In this document: one piece after another, positions 1 to 5,559 of the stretch | Layout of the letters: every line of letters begins with the position of its first letter | Position numbering within the stretch: position 1 is the stretch's first letter | NCBI GenBank assembly: GCA_947624425.1 | Contig: CANQKG010000067.1 | Location: 1 to 7,320, forward strand | Direction of reading: 5' to 3' | DNA: 7,320 nucleotides | Source of the DNA: an uncultured Clostridia bacterium | GTDB lineage: Bacteria; Bacillota; Clostridia; Oscillospirales; Ruminococcaceae | Translations under genes and position numbers: made by a program | The notes under the pieces: model-generated | Databases searched by the model: none | What the model was told of the DNA's origin: nothing | Seen by the model: only the letters and a program-made list of their open reading frames with translations

Positions 1-835
1 GCAGCCGTTCCGCGCGAGTCATGAGGGTTTCGTACAGTTTCTCGCCGTGACGTGTGCCGATGATGTTCGTACCCGTGTCGCCGAACAGCTTCTGCACCGC
101 TTTTGCAAGGTCGCCGATGGTGGAAGCGTCCGCTTTCTGGATGAACAGATCGCCGGGATTGGCGTGGTTGAAGGCAAAGCGAACCAGCTCGACCGCCTCG
201 TCGAGGTTCATGAGGAACCGGGTCATATCGGGATTGGTGATCGTGATCGGCTGCCCTGCTTTGATCTGGTCGATGAACAGCGGGATCACACTGCCGCGGG
301 AACACATCACATTGCCGTAGCGGGTACAGCAAATGACCGTCCCACCGCGCTCCGCCGCGACACGTGCGTTGGCGAAGATGACGTGTTCCATCATCGCTTT
401 GGAGATGCCCATCGCGTTGATCGGGTAGGCGGCTTTATCGGTGGACAGGCAGACCACGCGCTTGACGCCCGCTTCGATAGCGGCGTGAAGGACGTTATCG
501 GTTCCCGTCACATTGGTGCGGACGGCCTCCATCGGGAAGAACTCGCAGGACGGCACCTGTTTGAGCGCCGCCGCGTGGAATATGTAATCTACCCCCGGCA
601 TGGCGTCCCGCACCGACTCGATATTGCGCACGTCCCCGATGTAGAACTTGACTTTGTTTGCGTATTCCGGACGCCTTGCCTGGAGTTCGTGCCGCATATC
701 GTCCTGCTTTTTCTCGTCGCGGGAGAAAATGCGGATCTCACCGATATCGGTGGGGAGAAAATGCTTGAGTACCGTGGAGCCGAACGACCCCGTCCCGCCG
801 GTAATCATGAGTGTCGCGTTATTGAATTCTGACAT
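1..835 (-). CDS. capE: UDP-GlcNAc 4,6-dehydratase (inverting)/5-epimerase, CapE/FnlA/WbjB type, 3' end missing
   Basis: This gene was read directly from the minus strand because it has no stop within the window. It encodes 278 residues, and the family is about 340 long, so roughly 60 C-terminal residues lie beyond position 1. It is an extended short-chain dehydrogenase: the NAD(P)-binding motif TGGTGSFG is at residues 12-19, IFSRDEKKQDDMR at 36-48, HAAALKQVPSCEF at 87-99, STDKAAYPINAMGISK at 131-146 and GEKLYE at 264-269. Met142 stands where most relatives have the catalytic Tyr (MxxxK with Lys146), a hallmark of the CapE/FnlA/WbjB branch. Family members convert UDP-GlcNAc in the cytoplasm to a 4-keto-6-deoxy sugar with 5-epimerisation, the first step to UDP-L-FucNAc. 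The ATG at 835 follows AAGGGGAGG with 10-nt spacing. The gene is visibly GC-richer than its neighbours. The family is sure; the final sugar is inferred. Confidence 0.93.
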   Translation of the reverse strand, partial: MSEFNNATLMITGGTGSFGSTVLKHFLPTDIGEIRIFSRDEKKQDDMRHELQARRPEYANKVKFYIGDVRNIESVRDAMPGVDYIFHAAALKQVPSCEFFPMEAVRTNVTGTDNVLHAAIEAGVKRVVCLSTDKAAYPINAMGISKAMMEHVIFANARVAAERGGTVICCTRYGNVMCSRGSVIPLFIDQIKAGQPITITNPDMTRFLMNLDEAVELVRFAFNHANPGDLFIQKADASTIGDLAKAVQKLFGDTGTNIIGTRHGEKLYETLMTRAERL

Positions 836-845
836 ATGGATTTTT

Positions 846-854
846 CCTCCCCTT
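846..854 (-). promoter_or_regulatory. Ribosome binding site of the CapE-type gene
   Basis: The minus strand reads AAGGGGAGG, an extended Shine-Dalgarno match, 10 nt before the ATG at 835. It fixes the start in the 49-bp gap after the LicD gene. No promoter or hairpin terminator is evident in that gap, so the gene is probably co-transcribed with licD. Confidence 0.8.
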
Positions 855-884
855 AGTTACTTTATCATGGCATATTTACCTATG

Positions 885-1688
885 TTATAAACGGATATCT
901 ACTACTTCATGACACGGCGCTTGATCTTCAATCGGCGGCAGCGTCATATAATTGCCATACCTTGCTTTCAAAAAAGCATCATAGTCCCTCGGAACAAAAA
1001 ACATTTGTCCCTCAAAAGGCGTCTCAATAACATCTGTAAATAATGTTTTATCCAATACATAATCATTCTTGAAGTAAAAGTGACATATATTTTGTAGTTT
1101 ATCGCTTTTCCCATAGCAATATCTCAATTGTTTATCGATCGCCATGTTAATCGTATTTACATGAAAACCGGCAAAAGGAAGATATTTGAGCTTTTGAATG
1201 GGCTTACGTACATGTGATATACCTAATTTGTAGTATTTGATCGCAGTTAAACGATGTATGTGCTTGAGCCGTTTTCTGTAATCAGAAGCCCGCACATAGT
1301 CCGCAGGAAAAACATCGATATATACGCCATGATTAATATTCAAGCTTGCGGTGAATTTTTCTTTGAACAGCGTATTCACAGCACGGATTTTGCCGAAATT
1401 ATAAGGATAATCTTTTGTATTTTCATAGCATTCAAACCGAAAGCCTTCGGGTAATTCGGAATTTGCTATCTTAACAAACTTGTCGTAATCCTCACGGGGC
1501 ATTGTAATATCCATATCATCATCCCAGGGAATAAAGCCGTGATGTCTTATTGCGCCAAGCATTGTGCCGTAAGCTAAAATATACCGAATATTGTTTTTCC
1601 TGCATACTCTGTCTGTGGCAATCATGATTTGAAGCATAACGTCCTGCAATTGTTTCAAATCGTAATTCCCGATTTTATACTGACTCAT
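885..1688 (-). CDS. licD: LicD family phosphotransferase
   Basis: The 267-residue protein is a complete LicD-type nucleotidyltransferase-fold protein. The signature is at residues 41-61, with GTMLGAIRHH followed by GFIPWDDDMDI; the Asp cluster D56-D58/D60 is the expected metal and catalytic site. A second conserved stretch is YIDVFPAD at 123-130, and the C-terminal part has FEGQMFFVPRDYDAFLKARYG (225-245) followed by NYMTLPP, typical of the family. Known LicD proteins transfer phosphocholine from CDP-choline to surface glycans, and relatives transfer other phospho-alcohols. No choline uptake or CTP:phosphocholine cytidylyltransferase gene is visible here, so the donor is unknown. There is no signal peptide or membrane segment, consistent with cytoplasmic modification of a lipid-linked unit. 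The ATG at 1688 follows AAGGAGCT by 4 nt. The gene is AT-rich: one 60-base line counted by hand (1081-1140) is 30% GC. It sits 45 bp after the flippase stop. Confidence 0.92.
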   Translation of the reverse strand: MSQYKIGNYDLKQLQDVMLQIMIATDRVCRKNNIRYILAYGTMLGAIRHHGFIPWDDDMDITMPREDYDKFVKIANSELPEGFRFECYENTKDYPYNFGKIRAVNTLFKEKFTASLNINHGVYIDVFPADYVRASDYRKRLKHIHRLTAIKYYKLGISHVRKPIQKLKYLPFAGFHVNTINMAIDKQLRYCYGKSDKLQNICHFYFKNDYVLDKTLFTDVIETPFEGQMFFVPRDYDAFLKARYGNYMTLPPIEDQAPCHEVVDIRL

Positions 1689-1692
1689 AAAA

Positions 1693-1700
1693 AGCTCCTT
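1693..1700 (-). promoter_or_regulatory. Ribosome binding site of licD
   Basis: The minus strand reads AAGGAGCT ending 4 nt before the ATG at 1688, a near-consensus site with slightly short spacing. It lies in the 45-bp gap after the flippase stop codon, which shows no hairpin terminator, supporting co-transcription. Confidence 0.75.
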
Positions 1701-1733
1701 CTTGTCATAGATGATTTTTTATATGCTTTGTGA

Positions 1734-3020
1734 TTATCGTATTTTTCTCAGTAAAAATGCTTCCGCCATCAGCTTGGCATTCGGCCGCATTTGTTTGATA
1801 AAACAGGGCAATACCATTCCGGTCAGTATCTGCGTCAGCAGCGAAGCAGCAGCAGCGCCTGCCGCTCCCCAGATCGGAATGAAGATAAAATTCAATATCA
1901 CATTTGCAACAATGGCGATGGAATAGATATATTTCAAATATTTTTGCGCCTCGTTGCAGACCATCCAAGCGCCTCGTGCAATTCCCAAATAGGCAAATAT
2001 GGTGTACCACGCAATGATTTTCAAAAGATTTCCCGACGGTTCATATTCTGCTCCGTATATCAGCACGACCGCAAATTTGCCGAACAACATAAACATAATT
2101 GCCACAAATATCGAAACGTAAATTACAATCGCGTATAGCTGCCTGTTTTTTCTTTCAAAAGCCTCTTTGCTGCCGTTTTTGTAGAGGGACATAATCGTGG
2201 GATAAATCGAATCAATGATCGCTTGCAGGACAAAGCACCACATCAAATTGACTGAAGAAGCAAGGGAATAATACCCCACGGAAGTTTCACCGAGCATCTG
2301 TTTCAGCATCAGCTTGTCCGTCTGCCCGTAAATTGCGGTCATCATTCCGGAAAGAATATAATGGTAGCTTTTGCCGAGCAGGTACTTGCCCTTTTTCCAG
2401 GAAAACTGGAACTTCGGCCCGTCATACGATCTGTACGCCTGAAAGAGGCATATCGCCACAACGATATAGTCAACCGAGTTTGCAAAAGCAAACCACATTA
2501 CGCTTTTTTGGAGGATCAAAAGAATGATTTTATAAACAGACGTCGCGATGTACGCAATAAGTCCGGCTATCGCCGTTACTTTCGATTGATACTTCGACTG
2601 GAACCAGTAGTTGATCGTGTCGAACACTTGAAATACGAGCGCAACACTGCATAACGCAGCCACCACAACGGTAACGGGTTCGCCTTTGTCCACGATGCTC
2701 ACGATCCCGACGATCATAATCGAGGACAAAAGACTTGAAACGGCTCTCAAAACGATTGTTGTCCCGATGGCCTTGCCCTGCTCGTCGGGATGATCAACAA
2801 AGTCCTTTATGATAACGGAGTTGATCCCAAGGGTACAAAGAGAGGTAAAAAACGTAACATACGCGCCGGCGTAATTGATGATCCCATAGTTGCCGGGGCC
2901 GAGATAACGAGCGGTAAAAATACTGACCAAAAAAGTCAGCACCATTTGGACAACACGCCCGGCAATAATCCAGCTTGCGTTTTTAACCTCTTTACTTTTA
3001 AGCGTATCTGTAAGCTTCAC
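1734..3020 (-). CDS. wzx: Wzx-type lipid-linked oligosaccharide flippase
   Basis: This 428-residue polytopic membrane protein of the MATE/MOP superfamily (polysaccharide biosynthesis/Wzx family) would move undecaprenyl-diphosphate-linked repeat units across the cytoplasmic membrane. The N-terminal pattern is typical: KNASWIIAGRVVQMVLTFLV (13-32) followed by ARYLGPGNYGIINYAGAY (37-54). About 12 hydrophobic segments can be seen, roughly at 14-34, 46-68, 86-110, 115-135, 150-170, 174-195, 217-235, 248-272, 296-322, 333-355, 362-384 and 386-408. IYGAEYEPSGNLLKI (321-335) is a common Wzx motif. The usual family length is about 400-500 residues. The start is GTG at 3020: an in-frame TGA lies 16-18 nt upstream, and GAAGGGAG sits 9 nt before the GTG. 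It lies between the third glycosyltransferase and LicD, as expected in a Wzx/Wzy locus. The family assignment is firm; the substrate structure is unknown. Confidence 0.92.
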   Translation of the reverse strand: MKLTDTLKSKEVKNASWIIAGRVVQMVLTFLVSIFTARYLGPGNYGIINYAGAYVTFFTSLCTLGINSVIIKDFVDHPDEQGKAIGTTIVLRAVSSLLSSIMIVGIVSIVDKGEPVTVVVAALCSVALVFQVFDTINYWFQSKYQSKVTAIAGLIAYIATSVYKIILLILQKSVMWFAFANSVDYIVVAICLFQAYRSYDGPKFQFSWKKGKYLLGKSYHYILSGMMTAIYGQTDKLMLKQMLGETSVGYYSLASSVNLMWCFVLQAIIDSIYPTIMSLYKNGSKEAFERKNRQLYAIVIYVSIFVAIMFMLFGKFAVVLIYGAEYEPSGNLLKIIAWYTIFAYLGIARGAWMVCNEAQKYLKYIYSIAIVANVILNFIFIPIWGAAGAAAASLLTQILTGMVLPCFIKQMRPNAKLMAEAFLLRKIR

Positions 3021-3110
3021 AAAACAATACTCCCTTCATAACGCTTAAAAATGCCGATACTTATTCTAAAGATTGCGAATGCTCTTTGCAGGCAAGGCGT
3101 TTTATCCCGT
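3021..3110 (-). other. 90-bp intergenic gap between the third glycosyltransferase and wzx
   Basis: This is the longest non-coding stretch in the window. Apart from the wzx ribosome binding site at its end, I see no convincing hairpin with a T-run and no well-spaced promoter. A TTGCCT and a TAGAAT on the minus strand are 21 nt apart, too far for a good sigma-70-type promoter. Read-through from upstream seems likeliest. Confidence 0.5.
3030..3037 (-). promoter_or_regulatory. Ribosome binding site fixing the GTG start of wzx
   Basis: The minus strand reads GAAGGGAG, 9 nt before GTG at 3020. An ATG overlapping this site is in a different frame, and an in-frame TGA upstream excludes an earlier start, so the GTG is the best start for the flippase. 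Confidence 0.75.
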
Positions 3111-4298
3111 TTATCTGCGGGAGCCTTGCTGTTTTCCCCGTGATTGGTACCACCTGTCGCTGATGATCTCTGCCGGGCTGCATATTCCGGTTCGGTACAG
3201 ATCCCGAATCGGTTGATCTTTTACCATATGCTCCGCCATATTGAGCAATCTATCTGCCGCCGTTTCGGCGTTCCATTCATTCGTGATCGTTTCATATGCT
3301 TTTTTGGATATGCCGCGCCGTTTCTCCGAATGGTCAATCAGCAGTTTTGTCTTTTGGTATAAATCGTCAAGGTCGCCGTCACGATAGATAAGCCCGTTGA
3401 CATTATCTTGAATAAGGAATGGCGCCGAGCCTATTTCATGACTTGCAACGACTGCGCAGCCGCTGTTCATGGATTCGTTCAGCACCGCACCCCAGCCTTC
3501 ATAACGGTCGGAGGTGAAAAGGAAAATCTCGCTTTGCTCCATACGGCTCCTCACCTGATCAGGCTTCATGCTTCCGAGCATTTTCACGCAGTCGGAAAGT
3601 TTTTTATCCCGAATCTTTTGCTTGAGGGTACTCTCCATCTCTCCCGTACCGATCATCTGCATTTCAAAGTCGTATCCGTCGCGCTTCAACCGGTCGGCGA
3701 TCTCGATTGCCGCATCGGGGTGTTTCCAGTCGAGGAATCTCCCCGCCCATAAAATGGAGTTTTTCTTTTTTCTTGCAATCAGCTCATCAATATCGTCATA
3801 ATGCTTGGCAGTCGGAAAGTATCCCCACTTATAGCAGCGGTTTTTGAAACAGCCGAATTTTCTGAAATCCGCCGCAGCATACGCGCTTGCGCAGAGCATA
3901 TATGTCTTAGAAAAAGGCGGATTATACTGATGCAGGCGAATCAGCATTTTGCAATATCGAACCATGCTCACCTTAGTTTTCAGCGGGCGCTCGGAATAGC
4001 GAATAACGATCTTTCCCGCCTTTACCCTGTCTTTTACCATCGCTTCGGGAGCAGAGCCTGTGATAACGACGTCCGCTTCGTTGATGATCCTTACGCAGTT
4101 CTTGTACGCCTCGTCGGATATGTAACTTTGCTTAACAAACGGCGGATATTCGCTCTCTCCCCAGCCCAAGCTCAAGCGTTCCTGCTCGATAGGCATAGTT
4201 TCGATAAAGGCATAACCGTCGCCGATCAACGCATACATAGCCTCCGAAAACGGACTTTGATGGTGGTTATAGTAATTAGAAGCAAATACGATCTTCAT
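3111..4298 (-). CDS. GT4-family glycosyltransferase
   Basis: This 395-residue cytoplasmic retaining glycosyltransferase has a GT-B fold. The N-terminal acceptor-side domain begins MKIVFASNYYNHHQSPFSEA. The donor-side domain starts near residue 180 with SILWAGRFLDWKHPD (181-195); Arg187 and Lys192 match the usual diphosphate-binding pair. It continues through MIGTGE (215-220) to the EX7E motif EGWGAVLNE (267-275), followed by SMNSGCAVVAS. It would add one sugar to the growing lipid-linked repeat unit; donor and linkage cannot be read. The ATG at 4298 lies inside the end of the preceding gene (23-bp overlap in another frame), and an in-frame TGA lies 7-9 nt upstream, so no earlier start is possible. 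The local Shine-Dalgarno site is weak (GTGAG), so translational coupling to the upstream gene is likely. It lacks the Cys-rich segment of the two upstream glycosyltransferases and is not a copy of them. Confidence 0.92.
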   Translation of the reverse strand: MKIVFASNYYNHHQSPFSEAMYALIGDGYAFIETMPIEQERLSLGWGESEYPPFVKQSYISDEAYKNCVRIINEADVVITGSAPEAMVKDRVKAGKIVIRYSERPLKTKVSMVRYCKMLIRLHQYNPPFSKTYMLCASAYAAADFRKFGCFKNRCYKWGYFPTAKHYDDIDELIARKKKNSILWAGRFLDWKHPDAAIEIADRLKRDGYDFEMQMIGTGEMESTLKQKIRDKKLSDCVKMLGSMKPDQVRSRMEQSEIFLFTSDRYEGWGAVLNESMNSGCAVVASHEIGSAPFLIQDNVNGLIYRDGDLDDLYQKTKLLIDHSEKRRGISKKAYETITNEWNAETAADRLLNMAEHMVKDQPIRDLYRTGICSPAEIISDRWYQSRGKQQGSRR

Positions 4299-5559
4299 AT
4301 AAACTCACATACTCTCTGAACAGCTTATCTTGATCAAACGCTTCGGCCCGCTTCAAGCAGGCTTCCTGCGAAAAAGGCTTTTCTTTTGTGATGCGGATGA
4401 TCTCATTTTCCAGCGCATCTATATCGTCGCATGAGACCACTGAACCGCAGGTTTCGTCGATACATTCAGGACTTCCTCCGGAATTGAACGTGACAACAGG
4501 AGTTCCGCAAGCAAGCGCCTCAATATTAACAAGCCCCAAAACTTCTTCTCGCGTCGGGTTCACAAATAAGTCAGCGGCGGTATATATCTCGGCGAGTTCT
4601 TTTTGATCCTGCGTCCGATGAACGGAAATGATATTGTCCGGCAGCTGTTCGTCCACACTGTCGTTTGTCCCGACAAGCACGATTTGATATTCTTTTTCGT
4701 CAAGCCGCTTCGACAATTCTATGAACACATCCAGTCCCTTTGCTGCTCCCCATGAAAATGCAACGCCCAAAATGATATACTTATTTTCGATTTTATATTT
4801 CCTTCGGAAGCTGCCTTCCGTCGGCTTGAACACATTTAAATCAATACCGTTATATATCACCTTTACAGGATAATCATGCAAATATGATTCCTGCGCCAAA
4901 TCGGCAAGCCACCGTGACGGTGTGACGATCGTCATATCTTTAACGCCGGTAAACCATTTCTTTTTGAGCTTCCACATTTTTGCGGTTTTATCTACGAGCG
5001 CCTGCGGGTAGCTCTCTTTCGGATAGGGGCAATCTCCACAGCCGGTCTGCCACTTGCCGCATTGAGCCATTCCAAAATGCGGGCACCTGCCGGTGAATGA
5101 CCAACAGTCGTGAAGAGTCCAAATCGTACTGATATTATGCTTCTTTATGTACCTAAACAACATTGGCAAATTGATATATGTGTTGTGAAGATTGTGCAGA
5201 TGTATTATGGTCGGATCATGCTTCTTTATTTTTCTCAAGGTGTTCCATGTGCTGAAAACTAACCATATTCCTCTGAATCCGGTGTACTTTGATAAGATTT
5301 CAGCCATTTTTCTTAAGACCAATGAGCAGATAATCATGTCATTGCTTTTCGGAGGCTTTATGGAACGGCTTATGGGATATGCACAATAGCAGTTATATCC
5401 TTCCTTTTCGGCTATTGCACCTATTTCTCGCATGATTGTCCCGGTGCTGCCATAGTTTCCAAGGTTGACAGAAACAAGTGTCTTCCTTTTCGCACTGGAG
5501 CCAGAAATCAATCCATGCTCCAAGGCCTTTTTATTCTTCTGCGTATCCATCATATGCAC
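4276..5559 (-). CDS. GT4-family glycosyltransferase, second copy of a tandem paralogous pair
   Basis: The 427-residue protein aligns with the preceding gene product along its length, with residues offset by 24 and no indels over about 169-388. It shows VNLGNYGSTGTIM (31-43), LHNLHNTYINLPMLFRYIKK (121-140), the Cys-rich region beginning TLHDCWSFTGRC (148-159; C152, C159, C167, C174, C177), VTPSRWLADL (212-221), NGIDLNVFKP (237-246), the donor-domain segment SWGAAKGLDVF (269-279) and the EX7E motif EVLGLVNIE (339-347). The pattern resembles the WcaC-like group of GT4 enzymes. The sugar donor is unknown. The start is uncertain: GTG 5559 directly follows the previous stop and has GGAAAGG 8 nt upstream, while ATG 5553, ATG 5550 and an internal TTG are alternatives. 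With GTG 5559 the protein has about 24 N-terminal residues with no counterpart in the paralogue. Confidence 0.92.
   Translation of the reverse strand: MHMMDTQKNKKALEHGLISGSSAKRKTLVSVNLGNYGSTGTIMREIGAIAEKEGYNCYCAYPISRSIKPPKSNDMIICSLVLRKMAEILSKYTGFRGIWLVFSTWNTLRKIKKHDPTIIHLHNLHNTYINLPMLFRYIKKHNISTIWTLHDCWSFTGRCPHFGMAQCGKWQTGCGDCPYPKESYPQALVDKTAKMWKLKKKWFTGVKDMTIVTPSRWLADLAQESYLHDYPVKVIYNGIDLNVFKPTEGSFRRKYKIENKYIILGVAFSWGAAKGLDVFIELSKRLDEKEYQIVLVGTNDSVDEQLPDNIISVHRTQDQKELAEIYTAADLFVNPTREEVLGLVNIEALACGTPVVTFNSGGSPECIDETCGSVVSCDDIDALENEIIRITKEKPFSQEACLKRAEAFDQDKLFREYVSLYEDRICF
4543..4689 (-). repeat. Near-identical block B, second copy
   Basis: It encodes residues 291-339 of the second glycosyltransferase, 49 residues from YQIVLVGTND to FVNPTREE, all identical to 267-315 of the first copy. 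By hand alignment with 5917-6063, 10 of 147 bases differ, and all are synonymous. Identity drops sharply on the 5' coding side and within the EX7E motif. Confidence 0.85.
4969..5055 (-). repeat. Near-identical block A, second copy
   Basis: It encodes residues 169-197 of the second glycosyltransferase (29 residues, KWQTGCGDCP to KTAKMWK), identical to residues 145-173 of the first copy. By hand alignment with 6343-6429, 6 of 87 bases differ, all synonymous. Confidence 0.8.

Noticed and set aside
47..832. Long open frame on the plus strand (261 codons)
   Set aside because: It is antisense to the CapE-type gene, whose protein has clear family motifs and a strong ribosome site. The plus-strand product is rich in His, Arg and Asp without recognisable domains, as expected of a GC-rich shadow frame.
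1705..2010. Minus-strand open frame overlapping the flippase
   Set aside because: It is an alternative frame within the flippase, whose C-terminal membrane segments are continuous; the product is Cys/His-rich and unlike any family.
3038..3104. Possible promoter before the flippase
   Set aside because: The best -35/-10-like pair (TTGCCT and TAGAAT on the minus strand) is separated by 21 nt, outside the usual spacing.
3801..4319. Open frame on the plus strand (172 codons)
   Set aside because: It is antisense to the third glycosyltransferase, with no recognisable family and no good ribosome site seen.
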